Positions 43,701 to 55,079 of a DNA stretch of 64,000 nucleotides are shown here, in pieces. Source of the stretch: Strongylocentrotus purpuratus (lineage: Eukaryota > Echinodermata > Echinoidea > Camarodonta > Strongylocentrotidae); assembly GCF_000002235.5 (NCBI RefSeq), contig NW_022145601.1, positions 24,035,389-24,099,388 on the forward strand, written 5' to 3'. The number at the start of each line of letters is the position of its first letter. Position 1 is the first letter of the stretch. The position numbers and the translations under genes are program-made. Under the pieces are notes generated by a model. That model made no database searches and was not told the origin of the DNA. It saw only the letters and a program-made list of their open reading frames with translations.

Positions 43701-46700
43701 GGTATCTGTGGTGAAGTCAATGGCATTCATCTTTATTTCAATAGCAATAGACTAGTTTATTACTGTATGCCAATTTTATCTGTATTTTTTAAATACAAGT
43801 CGCTCTGAGGTTAACTTACATATGCCTGACATAGCAGCAAGTATATATGACATGTCAACGCATCCATACATGTGCTGTGTAACTGGTGAATTGAGATAGA
43901 TGATACCAGGAAGCTGTTCCATGATGAGTTGGGATTGATCCAAATTAAAATTTTCAAAATAAAAGTTGGATGTAATTTGCATACACAGACAGTTGGCCAG
44001 AATTCACCAAAGAGATTTATCTTGACCAATGGTATGAGCTTGTCCTCCTCTCAAGTGTCAGATGATGATATGCTTCTATAAATTATCGATGTTTAGTCTG
44101 GTACACAGTCCAGGTTTAAACCATGAGTAAGACTGTGGGTTGTATATAACTATTTCTGTGAATTTGGGCCAATGATTATGTTTTTATTAAAGAGTTTGGT
44201 TTGAAAGTTCTTATATCACATCCAAAAGTAAAAATGACTTGTAACAGTTTTGATGTCGGAAGTTCAGGCATCTTCCTCAAACGCAAATTGGCAGACTGAA
44301 GCATGCCGCCAAATTCCCAATCGCTAGTATTTGTTTTAGCCATTACTGCCTCGTATATGTCAGACAGCTGATATGCGCCCCCGTCCCGTCCCGGTTCATG
44401 TTTATTTGATGTTGATTGATTATCGCTGAACAGCAAGTATGAAGTGAACTGCCCTCATTCCCATCGACTCCCTCTCACCTCACTATTACTGGAAGGAGGG
44501 TAAATTAACCAACTGAAAATTTCTGTGACTTTAGGCCAATGACTTTGTGTTTGTTTTAAACCTAAACTAAGCTGATCTAGACTAGACATCCCCTTTTGAG
44601 CTGAAATTAAGGAAGAAGTGAATTGCCCCCCTCCCCTCCCTCTCACATTTCTACTACTGGAAGAAGAGTAAACTTACCATACTTCTGATCCAATAAGGGG
44701 TTGGACATGTTTGGTACATAGCCAACAGGAGGGGCGTATCGCTGACAGACAACAAAGGCCTCTGCAATCAACAACAACAACAACAAAATTCAATGGCACT
44801 CATTGTGATAATTATCAGTACCTTTAAATAAAGCATCACAATGAAAAAACAATGGTGCCTCTAAATTATCAGCTTTGTAAAGAGTTATTACAGGTGTATC
44901 AATTCAAACTTTTGAAGCATGAATTTAACAGCTTCTAAAATATATATCTTGAGTAAAGGATGATTATGAATTTCCAAAGAGCTTCTATCTATTTATAGGG
45001 GAAAACAGGGCCTAGTATTATAAAGAGTTGATATTACTAGCAACTTAGTTGCAATTGATATCATTCGCAATTATGTACATAAGAGATAGGAGGCTGCAAA
45101 AATTCTGATTGATTGGACTTTTTATATTAAAGACAGGGCCCAGATACGTACAGGTTGGCAAATTTCCATATTATGGGGTCTTGTAAAAATAGCTTTTATT
45201 AAAGTTTATTTACAGAAATCTGGGGAGATTGATTTGGTCATCCACTACACACCAGATTTCCATACAGATAAAACCTTGACCAATACTCTCTATAAACCTT
45301 TAATTCTGACATGTAATCATCCTGTTATTGTTAGTATAGCCTACCTATGCTTGAGTTTCTGCTACTTCTTGGCTTGGCAATGGTGACTTGGGGAAAGAAG
45401 ATCTTGAGTTGTGAGTATAGCAAGGTTACATCCTTCCCTCTGAAAATCTAGTACATATAATAATAATAATAATAATATTAATACGTATGATAATTGTAAT
45501 AGTTACTTCAGGAAATTTATTTATTATATATAATAATACATTACAATAATCATAATAGCCACTTGAGGAAATCTATTATATATAATAATAATACATTATA
45601 ATACCGGAATCATAATAGCTACTTGGGGAAATCTATCATATATAATAATACATTAAGCTGCTTGAGGAAATCTATTTTATATCATAGTACATTACAATGA
45701 TTATAATAGTTACTTGACATTAATCCTAATAATATAATGCTTCATCAAACATGCAAATTCTATCATACCGTTAATTCTAGGGAAAGTATTCCACTTGAAT
45801 ACCTTTATGCATTCTCATTGAGTTCATATTTTCTAACAGTAGACTGGAAACATGGAAACTGTCCAACACATTTTCAATTGAAGAGGCTATATTACGACAT
45901 TTGGGCGATCATTCTAATATTTTGGTGATAAAGGCAGGCCAAAGAGTACCCATTATTTGTATACTTCCATAACTACCTTATATGTATGCAATTTCATGGC
46001 ATATTGTTTTAAATAATTCTTCCTGAAATATAATCACTAGCATGCTCAACTTTGACAAGATGATGAATTAAGCGCCAAACTTTAAAAAACAGATCACCAT
46101 TTGTTCAATATCTTTTGCCACAAGAAAAATGTCAATAGTACTACTTACAAAGTACACAGACCAAGCTGTTTCTAAACTACCTCACACAAAAACAAAAATA
46201 ACTCTTGGAGATTGTGCTCTCAGTTTCACCACTGCAAAGCTTTCAAATATCCTACCACTAAACTTAAAGGGAAAGTCCACCCCCAAAATAAGTTTGTTTC
46301 GATAGAGGCAGAATAATAAGAAAATCAGGTGAGTGAAAGTTTGAGCAAATTCTGAATGAAAATAAGAAAGTTATGAATTATTGAAGTTGTGATCAATCAA
46401 ATACAAATTGGCAACTCTGTGACTTATTATACAAGCTCTCCTTCATTTGCTTTGTGCATAATATTCCATAAAATCATGTTTTCTTCGTTATTGATGACGG
46501 AATATATATTTGTTCCTTGCAGGGGGAGTATAGAAACATATTTGCAATTATTATATTTAGGGTGCATGTATGGTTGAAATTTTTCTTGAGGGAAAATGAA
46601 AATTTTAGATTTTTTTAGTACTGAGCAAATGGAAGTTTAGCTCGCATGATACGTCATAGAGTTGCCAATTTGTGTTTGATTGATCACAACTTCAAAAATC

Positions 46701-49700
46701 CTAACTTCCTTATTTTTAATCGGAATTTGCTCAAACTTTCACCGACTTGTTTCTCTCATTTTTCTACTCCTATTAAAACTAACTTAATTTCAGGGTGGAC
46801 TTCCCCTTTAAGAACAGCTTAATAAATTGGTGTCTTCAAAGGTTTGTTGAAGATGCACTTGTTTTCAGGAGCTTCTGAATGGTTTTTCTATTGCGTGTTT
46901 GTAAAATAGTGCTGTTTTCATCACAGCGGAGTAGAGTATATTGTTATATTAGCTGCGCTATATAAATTTATCTGATCATTATTTATCATTTAAATAACTT
47001 ATACTGTCACATCGAGTACTAGATAATTACACATGGCTTTACCTTAGCAACGAATGTGCCTTGTGGTTTTAGTACGTGAGTAGTGATGTTTAGAGCCTGC
47101 AAAGAAATAACAAAGTTACATGAATATGTATCCGCATTTTCCCCAGGAATACAGACTGTGACATATTTGCTCAAAATCCTCATTAATTGTCAAGGGATTA
47201 TCACAATTTCAGAAAGTCCAGATCCCAAGCTTTTAAGTATTCAAGCAAAGGCTTATATATCAATAAAAATAGTCCAAGAAATAAGCTCTTTAACCTATCA
47301 ATTACATCGTCAGAGTTGCAAAAATTATAGAGGTTTTGAGACATCGAATCAAAAAGACTATCAATTTACTGTAGTGTTTAGCATCTTGCTATCAATTACA
47401 GTTTCCAAATTCAAAACATCTTCCGTTTCATGCTGTCCACAGCAAATTTCACGGCAATTGGTCATTAAAAACATAAAATCAGAGTTCTCTGTGAACTTAA
47501 TCCATTTCAATACTGCATCTTAAATCCTATCTGCACTAGATTGGCCAGGAGGGATAAGACCTCCCAGCTTGGTCACTTGCAGGTGGTTATCTCATCAAAT
47601 CAGCTCTCAATTAACATGAGAAAAAGAGGACCATGGGGATCAATAGACCGTACCTCTTTATTGTTGGCTATATAGAGGCTGCAAGTAGCTACAAGTAGTG
47701 CAGTCCCGCTTTAAAGATTTGATTGAGTAGGCAACATTATGGTATTGAGGAAGTTAAATCATGAATATGTCGGTTATCATTTGTTTTGGGAAAAGGGTTG
47801 TCCGCTTCCTGAGATCTCCATAGGTCACAGACAAAGATGAAAGGACCCCCAGGTGCAGTAATGGCAAATTCAATGATACCACGGCATGTTAATGGCTAAA
47901 CAAAAGTGGGTATTTGTATAGCATCTATATCCACCATGTTCTGACACTCAAGGAACTTTTTTATTTTAATAACCATGAATACTTACTGCTAATAGAAGCT
48001 GTGCTTGTATGTACTCATCTATGTCATGCAGGCCTGTAACTGAAAATTAAAAAGAAGGGGAACTAATGAGTAAAGAGTAACACAGGGAGAACTAAAAACA
48101 AATATAGCAACAAAACATGCATACAGAAAAGAAGATATGCAGTACACTGTACAAGATCTCTCAAATACTCAAGACGATAGCAAAACATGGAAGCTGGAAT
48201 AAGTACAAAATACTAATGCTGATTACGATAATGAGCTTCTGCAATGTTTAAGGAAGTGTCATTGATGTCGCGACACCACTTGATGCAAGCCTAAGGTTCT
48301 CACTAAAGCATGGGATGTTTAGAAGGAGTACCAGCAAGTCTATCCCAAGGGTACTTAAATGTACCTTTCACCTCAAAATGAAAATAAAAAGTGAATGTTT
48401 AAGTTCCTTGTTGTAATACTATACTTTTCTGTTGGTGGGAGTTCTTTTAGGATTTAGTGTTTGTATATGTGGGATTTTCTCATGGCTCTTTTTCAATCTA
48501 CCAAAGCTCTTTTGGTGCTTTTGAGAGCTAAATCACTCACTGCTCCCATGTATTTTTGCACAACGACATAGTGGACTGCTACGCGTCACGTCCTTACACA
48601 GTGCCTTATAAGGACGTCACACGTAGCAGTCCACTATCTTGTCATGCAAATCTTAAAGTGCCTACATGTATTGTCACATTCGAAGCTTACCATCAGGGGC
48701 GCCGTCACATACAACCAGGTCAGCCTTCTCTCCTTCAAAGTGAGACACGATTTCATTGGCTGTCGATTCCTGAAAGACAGTGAAAGAAACAGCAGAGTTT
48801 TAATCTTAATCCTTACATACTCATTACTACTGCCTTACAAGTATATGGGATCAAGTTATACATGTACTTGGGTATTTGCATTTGTACAGGTATCATAGTC
48901 GATTGGTTTAATCACTGAACTGCAAATGCAAAAGTTGTGAGTTCGAGCCCCAGCTCAGCACTTTTATCTAAACCAGAGCAAAATAACACTGAACTACTAT
49001 AGGAAATCCAGATGGTCATATCTCAGCCAATACTTAACATATTCAATTGGCTTTCAACATTTGGACTTTATTTTTGATGCTCTTTCGGAAAATGACAAAA
49101 AATAGAATAAATTAAAAAAATAGATTTTTAATGACGTCACACTTCACCACTTTATTGTGTCTATTGTGATTCAAATGATTTCACAGCATGAATCTTTCAT
49201 CAGTCTGAACCAATCGAAACATTTCATACAGGGAAAATCTCTGGTGTTACAGCATATGAGTAATGACCACTACAGACAGGGAGCCTGTATGTAAATATAG
49301 CCACTATCACAAGGTCATAACCTGCCAACATTTGAAAATAAGAATTAGGAATTTTTAGCACGGTATGCCTTTGAAAATAAGAAATCGCACTTGCAGTGGC
49401 AGTATAACTGGCAATATGCGGTAAATCTGTACCAAAAAGCAGGTATGCAAGGTGGGTTGGACCTTACCTTTGTGATGTCACCCTGTAACTGTATGACACC
49501 GGGAAGAGGAGCCATGGCCTGAAGATCTACTGCTACAATCTTAGTCCCTTCATAGGATCCATCTTCTTTTCTGCTCACAAAATGAGAACAAGTTCAAACA
49601 AAGTTATATATTAAAGGTCTGTGAATTTCAGAGCAAGTGATGAGAAAATTCTTAATTCCTTGTCCAACTGGGGGCTCTCGTTCATGCCCGACCCCCTCCT

Positions 49701-52279
49701 TTTTGTGATGATAACTTTGCAACACGTTTCACATCTTTAGATAGATCAAGTTTAACAAACTTTACAAAATCTCCAGGGGTCATCATTCTAGCCCCCCCCC
49801 CCCCCCTCCCCCTCTTGTCTTCAAAAGCTCTAAAAGGGCCCAGTCATTTCATGGACAATTCTTTTACAACACAGACCAATAAAGATGAGTGTTATAAGGA
49901 ACTACTAGTATATTGAAGTGAAAATACTTGTCATTGTTGTCAATCATACAGAATGCAATTACAAGACTTTCTACACATCCTATTAAACAATGATATTGAT
50001 GACAAAGGAAAGACAAAATATATGCTAATTATTTTTTTTAAATTGAATTTTTCAGAGCTAAATGAATAGTTTCCTTCAGTTTTATATTTTCTTGTATCAA
50101 TTACTTTGGCAAATCCCTGAAACACAGACATAATCTAACATTATTTTATGCAGTGACGTAACCAAATCTAATACATTCGTCTTTGTGAAGTGCCTCAAAA
50201 CAAATTACCGGTATTCCATTTATCTGTTACAAATATTTGTATTTAATAGTGAGAACGGGAACTGCATATTAATTAGCTGTTGCCAGGTAGGACAAACACT
50301 ATGGTTTGCCTACCTAACAACACATTTATTAATATGAATTTTGCATTCCGAATATTGAAATACAATTATTCATAACAGATCAATGAAATATTTGTATTGA
50401 GAAACTTCACAAAGACATAATATGCTTTAAATTTGATTACATTACGAAAATGGTCTATTGGGATGGGCAATGTTTCTTCACCAAATCTCTTCAAGTACCA
50501 GTAAAGCTTACCTGAGTTTACGGCTAAGGACCTGGCTCCAACTCCCTGGCGCAGCACAGAGGTCAACAACCTTTGTAACACCTGCAATAAATGTGAAAGC
50601 ATAGAAATGTATAGAGAGTGATAGAATCTGGATTTATATTACCGGTTCAAACAAAATACCATCTCTAAGCGCTTTCCAGATATTATTAAGAATAGATGCC
50701 ATGGTAATATTCATTTTCATTTTCCGTCTGTGAAGCGGTTTTTGCGGCATAGCAACACTGGTCTGTACGTGGCATCATGTACAAATTCAATAGAGAGCTT
50801 GCGCACGCTGATCGAAAAACGCAACGGATTGAGCCAGCATTGGACATCCAAGATCCCAATGTGGGCAGTCATAGATATATTAGGCAACAACTTCATCATC
50901 CATACAAAGCTATCGCTGGTGTATCGCACACACTAAATATTGATGACTGCCATCAGACCCTTTAGAGCTTGAGACATGTGAAAAGTCCCAAACTAAATCT
51001 AAAAATTTCTTGAAATACAACTTCCTTACTTTTTGGAACCATGTGTATTGATTGACTTATTGGCAGTATTATAACCTTTGATTAGAACACACAAAATCTA
51101 TAGCAGCTCCCGCAGCAACGTCTGCTAAAAACGCTCAGGTTCCACTGTCGAGCAGCCGATCATCCAAATGTAGCCATCATAAACCCCACTTTGTGTGCTG
51201 AAAGATATATCAATTAGTGTGTGCGGCGGCTTTCTTTCAAATATATTAAGAAATCATTTCAAATTTGTTTTTTAAAAACTTTGAGATTACCAAATGATGC
51301 GCAATATGGATGAAGCATATAATATGACAAAACGCATGCAAATATTGACTTAATTAGGTGAAATTTCAGCTTTCTAGCAGTAGGCAGCACCCAAAATCAG
51401 TTGCAAGAAGCTGCTAAAGCCTGCAAGTATGTTGTGAGAAATGTAGGTACGCATGTAAGTTTGCTGATTGACCTCATTACTTTTTTATTAACATATCAAT
51501 CCACCCTTGTCAAAACCAATGCTCACAGCCAAAAATTGAGCACACCTTCCATACATAAACAAGGATCGTGCGCAAGCGCGCCCTCTAGTGCCAAATGGCG
51601 AACGCTTTATTCTCCCACCTCTCTCTCTGATCTCGCTCTCTTAATTTTAATGGGGCGTTGCAAAAAGTTGAGTTGCAATCAATTGCAAATTTGCAATCAA
51701 TCCGCAAGACTTACGCTTGATTTGGGGGATTTGCAATTGATTGCAACTCTCTTGCAACGCCCCATTCGGCATTAGTCTTACAGATGGGCCAATGGCAATG
51801 CAAATGAATATATCGGATCCGGGCTAACTCGGACCAGGGGACAACTCGGCTCAGCTGCAAAAACTGTCATTTTTTGTCATTTTACCCGAACTCTAACCCT
51901 AACTCTAACCCTAACCCTAATCCTAACCCTAAACCTAACCCTAAACCTAACCCTAACCTAAACATGCAAAAAATGATCGTTTTTGCAGCTGGGCCGAGTT
52001 GTCCCCTGGTCCGAGTTAGCCCGACTCCAATACATCATATCGGGTTCACTCATGCACACGCACACGAACACACTACTAACACTGCACTGAACTCAGCTCG
52101 GCTCCGTACGATTTTTACACAGCGCGATAAAAATTAAAATATAAATTATTATACTTGCCTTGAAAAATATCATATTCTTCGTTTATTTGCAATAACTTGA
52201 ATGCACTACGAGCTCTCCACCCTTCTTCCTTAGCAAGACGATAATAAATATCGCGTTTATCTTTAGAAGAACGCCCCAT
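40740..52279 (-). CDS. FTSJ1: tRNA 2'-O-ribose methyltransferase FTSJ1/TRM7, long C-terminal extension
   Basis: Minus-strand exons: 52279-52159, 50581-50512, 49570-49468, 48769-48691, 48039-47987, 47096-47043, 45447-45345, 44761-44678, 43705-43602, 42785-42648, 41924-40740; all phases join to 697 residues. The enzyme methylates 2'-O of nucleotides 32 and 34 in the anticodon loop of certain tRNAs, in the cytosol, with THADA or WDR6 as partner in other animals. Visible: start [23 protein letters not shown] site [13 protein letters not shown] (45-57), and the catalytic K28-D120-K160-E195 tetrad. The core tracks human FTSJ1 through [19 protein letters not shown] (265-282). Exon 11 adds residues 304-697, Gly/Ala/Ser-rich with GA(I/V)GG repeats at about 456-543 and charged, disordered flanks, ending DAEDWV; human FTSJ1 totals about 329. 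Intron 1 uses a GC donor (CAAG|GCAAGT). Introns hold many MITEs. Confidence 0.93.
42310..42545. repeat. Degenerate telomere-like CCTAA array in FTSJ1 intron 10
   Basis: Many CCTAAC, CCCTAA and ACCTAA units, several in exact hexamer phase at 42455-42475, mixed with ACCTTAAACCT-type variants. An interstitial telomere-like repeat, old. Confidence 0.75.
42805..42880 (-). mobile_element. SINE 3' tail fragment
   Basis: The minus strand reads GTAAAGTGCTTAGAGACGTC, then AAGCGCTATATAAAAGC, then ATTATTATTATT. This is the tail seen at 13275, here in FTSJ1 intron 9, without body or head. Confidence 0.65.
44080..44670. repeat. Tandem duplication in FTSJ1 intron 8
   Basis: TTTCTGTGAATTTGGGCCAA (44151) recurs as TTTCTGTGACTTTAGGCCAA (44519). 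GAAGTGAACTGCCC...CTACTGGAAG-type sequence at 44432-44500 recurs at 44614-44670, ending beside the exon 8 donor. One minus-strand frame (44176-44436) is open but unrecognised. Confidence 0.6.
45007..45141. repeat. 'AGGGCCC' MITE, copy 2
   Basis: AGGGCCTAGTATTATAAAGA at the left and AAAGACAGGGCCC at the right; the shared core ATGTACATAAGAGATAGGAG matches the 23104 copy. In FTSJ1 intron 7. Confidence 0.7.
45490..45722. repeat. ~70-bp tandem repeat in FTSJ1 intron 6
   Basis: About four units containing ACTTGAGGAAATCTATTATA, AATAATACATTA and ATCATAATAG. AT-rich minisatellite starting about 40 bp upstream of the exon 7 acceptor. Confidence 0.75.
46263..46812. repeat. TIR element ('AAAGGGAAAGTCCACCC' family), copy 1
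   Basis: CTTAAAGGGAAAGTCCACCC is inverted at the right (CAGGGTGGACTTCCCCTTTA, AG). Longer arms pair too (TTGAGCAAATTCTGA / GGAATTTGCTCAA; TTGATCACAACTTC / GAAGTTGTGATCAA). TTAA borders. In FTSJ1 intron 6. Confidence 0.85.
47520..47715. repeat. 'TGCACTA' TIR element, copy 3, uninterrupted
   Basis: CTGCACTAGATTGGCCAGGA at the left; GTAGTGCAGTCCCGCTTTAA at the right. It contains TTAACATGAGAAAAAGAGGA and CCATGGGGATCAAT like copies 1 and 2. In FTSJ1 intron 5. Confidence 0.7.
48555..48650. repeat. Hairpin MITE in FTSJ1 intron 4
   Basis: TTTGCACAACGACATAGTGG, ACTGCTACG and ACGTCCTTA are inverted in TAAGGACGT, CGTAGCAGT, CCACTATCTTGTCATGCAAA. Arms of about 45 bp. Confidence 0.8.
48890..48965 (+). 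mobile_element. tRNA-like SINE head or tRNA pseudogene
   Basis: TAGTCGATTGG fits a pol III A box and GAGTTCGAGCCCC a B box, spaced about 43 bp apart, with CTGCAAA where the anticodon loop would be. The acceptor arms do not pair, so it is not a working tRNA. The downstream sequence runs into the foldback half-copy at 48968. Confidence 0.55.
48968..49160. repeat. 'TTCCTATAG' foldback family, half copy
   Basis: CCAGAGCAAAATAACACTGA, GGTCATATCTCAGCCAATAC, TTTCGGAAAATGA and ATGACGTCACACTTC match one arm of the complete foldback at 52955-53412. Confidence 0.75.
50155..50458. repeat. Empty-site relative of the 26400 TIR element
   Basis: Shares GTGAAGTGCCTC, TTAATTAGCTGTTGCCAGGT, AGGACAAAC and ATTACGAAAATGG with 26400-27143 but carries no hairpin inserts. 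In FTSJ1 intron 2. Confidence 0.65.
51649..51766. repeat. Hairpin MITE with AATGGGGCGTTGCAA ends
   Basis: AATGGGGCGTTGCAAAAAGT and GAGTTGCAATCAATTGCAAA are inverted in TTTGCAATTGATTGCAACTC and TTGCAACGCCCCATT. In FTSJ1 intron 1. Confidence 0.85.
51821..52022. repeat. TIR element with a telomere-like core
   Basis: GGGCTAACTCGGACCAGGGG, ACAACTCGGC, AGCTGCAAAAAC are inverted at the right (GTTTTTGCAGCT, GCCGAGTTGTCCCCTGGTCC, GAGTTAGCCC): arms of about 45 bp. The core 51892-51962 is about 12 units of CCTAAC/CCCTAA. It lies 135 bp inside intron 1 from exon 1 of FTSJ1. Confidence 0.85.
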
Positions 52280-52438
52280 TTCACAGCAAATCCTAGAAGA
52301 TTTTTTGCCGATCCCTGCGATAGATCTACACTTTAAAATGTATGGTGTGGCTTGTATTCTTCGAAAAAGAAAAAGAGAAAGAAAATGGTTTGATCATTAT
52401 TGTTTTCCGTGTCCTTCCTACGTACTCGATCCCGTCTA

Positions 52439-52546
52439 CCCCTCTCTCTCTCTCTCCCTCTCTCCCTCTTTCTCTCTCTCTCTCCCTCCATCTACCCCTC
52501 CCCTTTATCTCTCTCTCTCTCTCTCTCTCTCCATCTACCCCCTCCC

Positions 52547-52605
<59 letters not shown>
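52439..52605. repeat. CT microsatellite upstream of FTSJ1
   Basis: C/T-only tract with a pure CT run of about 50 bp at 52553-52603, 160-325 bp upstream of the FTSJ1 start codon, so possibly in the promoter. Confidence 0.9.
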
Positions 52606-52606
<1 letters not shown>

Positions 52607-52954
52607 AGGGGGTTGATATCTCAGATGTAGCTTGCTGGGTAGCTTGCCGCAATATAAGCAGTATTTGCATACCTATCACCTTTTAAGTCATATCAATTCT
52701 TCTTCTTTTTCTTTTTCTTTAATAAATCAGAATTACTCACACAAACAAAATCATTAAGTTTATTTAGTCTCAATTTATTTATGCAACTGATTACATATTT
52801 GTAAATTCAGAGTAATTTTTCATATCAACAAACTCTTTCATAATAATCTATATAAGTACACTTGCAAGATTAAAAACTTACAATCAAATGGAATATATAC
52901 GAAATCAAAAAACCAATCTACATTTTTAAACTATATTGGGTCAAGCTCGCTATC

Positions 52955-53412
52955 CATAAGGATCGCTATCTATAACACGTGAATGAATAGCGGTCTTTTA
53001 TAAATAGCGGTCCTTATAGAGTGGTGAAGTGTGACATCATCAAAAATCTATTTTTAGAATTTATCAATTTTTTTTTTTCATTTTCCGAAAGAACAACAAA
53101 TATAACGTCCAAAATTTGAAAACCAATTGAATATGGTAAGTATATTGGCTGAGATATGACCACCTGAATGAATAGATTTCCTATAGGAATTAACTCAGTG
53201 TTATTTTGCTCTGGTTCATAACATTACGAACCAGAGCAAAATAAAACTGAGCACATATAATATAGGAAATCTTTTTATTCAGATGGTCATATCTCAGCCA
53301 ATACTTCGACATTTGGACATTATTTGTGATGCTCTCTTGGGAAATGAAGGAAAAAAATGAGAAATTCTAAAAATAGATTTATATTATGTCACAGCTTTGG
53401 TACTCTATAAAG
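52955..53412. repeat. 'TTCCTATAG' foldback, complete copy
   Basis: A long palindrome centred near 53223: GTTATTTTGCTCTGGTTC / GAACCAGAGCAAAATA at the centre, GGCTGAGATATGACC / GGTCATATCTCAGCC further out, and TAGAATTT / AAATTCTA near the ends. Related copies at 48968 and 60085. Confidence 0.8.
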
Positions 53413-53529
53413 AGTCTAACATCAAAATGGAAAACAAAGATGCTCACAAATGGCTATCTAACAGGAATATACATCTGGATATAAGGAAGCTCTCCAAGAC
53501 TTCGAACACTTCTAACGTTTTTTTCTTTT

Positions 53530-53892
53530 TTAAAGAGAAGGTTGAGTTCTGGGAAGAGGTGAAAAATAATTTGTGAGCGTTATCATTCATATTATGCAAG
53601 TGTGGAAGAACATCAGATAAGACATGTTCCCTGAAAAGCATGGCTCTTCAAATGCCTTCATATTCTAAATATGTCATGTACATCGTAAAACTTGGGGTGT
53701 TCATGTAGTCCCATATACATATTTCTGTGTACAGTGTTTGTAACTTTACCAAGACTTGGCCAATTTCTTATCATTTTGATGATTCCAGAACCTTGCAATA
53801 CACACCAATACTTATATGCTAGATGATCAACCTTTTCCACACCGTTTCTTTCACAATGCAATCGCATGACCAGAACTCAACTTCATCTTTAA
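53530..53892. repeat. 'AGAGAAGGTTGAG' MITE, copy 4
   Basis: Full copy with TTAAAGAGAAGGTTGAGTTC at the left and CCAGAACTCAACTTCATCTT, TAA at the right; TTAA at both borders. Confidence 0.85.
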
Positions 53893-54585
53893 CTATAGAT
53901 TCCTTGTACAAAAGACTGATTAACATGTCAGAAAAAAATCCTTCACTTGGCAATATTCAAAAACATTATCGATAAATCTTCTTTTTTCACAAAGAACGCG
54001 AAAAAGTGAGGAAATTCTATGAGAACAAGATATATCATATATGAATATAAAAATTTTATGAGAAAAGAAATCTTATGACATAAAGGGATGGTACCACGGT
54101 AGTTTATAAATACTAGATCCACATATCCACACTGTCTTTAGGCATAATAGCTACAGTAGATATACTATAATACATCATGAATGATAAATAATTTTTCTTT
54201 CATTTGAATCACATTTGGGACCAATAAACTATTACAATTCTAACCCAGCAATGTCAAAATTTTAAAAGAAATACACTTTTTTCAAATTTACTACAAGAAA
54301 TTGGCAATTGGCATATTTTACACACTAAACAAGGACAAATCAACTTCACACCAGGATGTTCACACATTAATAAAGCAAAATATATACACATGAAATTGCA
54401 CAGGAATAGAAACAACTTAAGTCATTATAAAAAAAATTAACAAAGAAAGACATGATACAGGAATGGTTATTTCTTGAACTAAATCTGTAGGGACTTCAAA
54501 ATGGAATTTTGGCAAAGATGTTACAAAAGAAAAATAAAACAATCACAAAGATCTGAGGATAAACATTGCTATTAAGGCACTAGAC
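53893..54585. other. Intergenic, nothing recognised
   Basis: AT-rich; no ORF or repeat of note. Confidence 0.5.
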
Positions 54586-55077
54586 TAAAAGGGAAGTCCA
54601 ACTCGATATTTAGTTCATTGTAAATTTTGTAATAGAAACACATAAATGAAAGTTTTAGCAAAATTTGATTAAAGATTTAATCAAAACCAAATAAATCATA
54701 TTGGCAACCCTGTGATATATCTTGCAAGGTTCCCTCCCATTTGCCCTTTACTAAAGAAATCTTCTTCTTTTTTGTATAAAGAAAATTTTCATCGTACAAG
54801 CAACCTAGATATAATCACATAACCTTTGTATAAACAAATCTATTCCTTCATTATTAACAAAAATTAACATTGAAAAAAATTACCAAGCAAATTGGTAGGA
54901 CCTAAAAAAGTGTGTTAGAAAGTTGCCAATTTGTGACTAATTGATTACAACTACAAGAATCTATCCCTTTTTAAAAGAATCAATCAGGCTTTGCTCAAAC
55001 TTTCACTAAACTGTTTCTTTAATTGTGCTGATTTTATAAAAAACCAACAAAATATCAGGGTGGACTTCCCCTTTAAG
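54586..55077. repeat. 'AAAGGGGAAGTCCACCC' TIR element, copy 2
   Basis: TAAAAGGGAAGTCCAACTCG at the left; CAGGGTGGACTTCCCCTTTA at the right; internal TTGGCAACCCTGTGA / AGAAAGTTGCCAA and GCAAAATTTGATTAAAG / GGCTTTGCTCAAAC are loosely inverted. Confidence 0.8.
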
Positions 55078-55079
55078 AG

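Noticed and set aside
48890-48965. Functional tRNA-Cys
   Set aside because: A and B boxes and a GCA loop are present, but the acceptor stem and other arms do not pair; better as a SINE head or pseudogene.
50730-50965. Short overlapping + strand frames in FTSJ1 intron 1 (60-70 codons)
   Set aside because: No domain and no splice context; three frames and the opposite strand are all open in the same stretch.
52326-52679. 117-codon minus-strand Arg/Glu repeat frame
   Set aside because: Translation of the GA/CT microsatellite upstream of FTSJ1.
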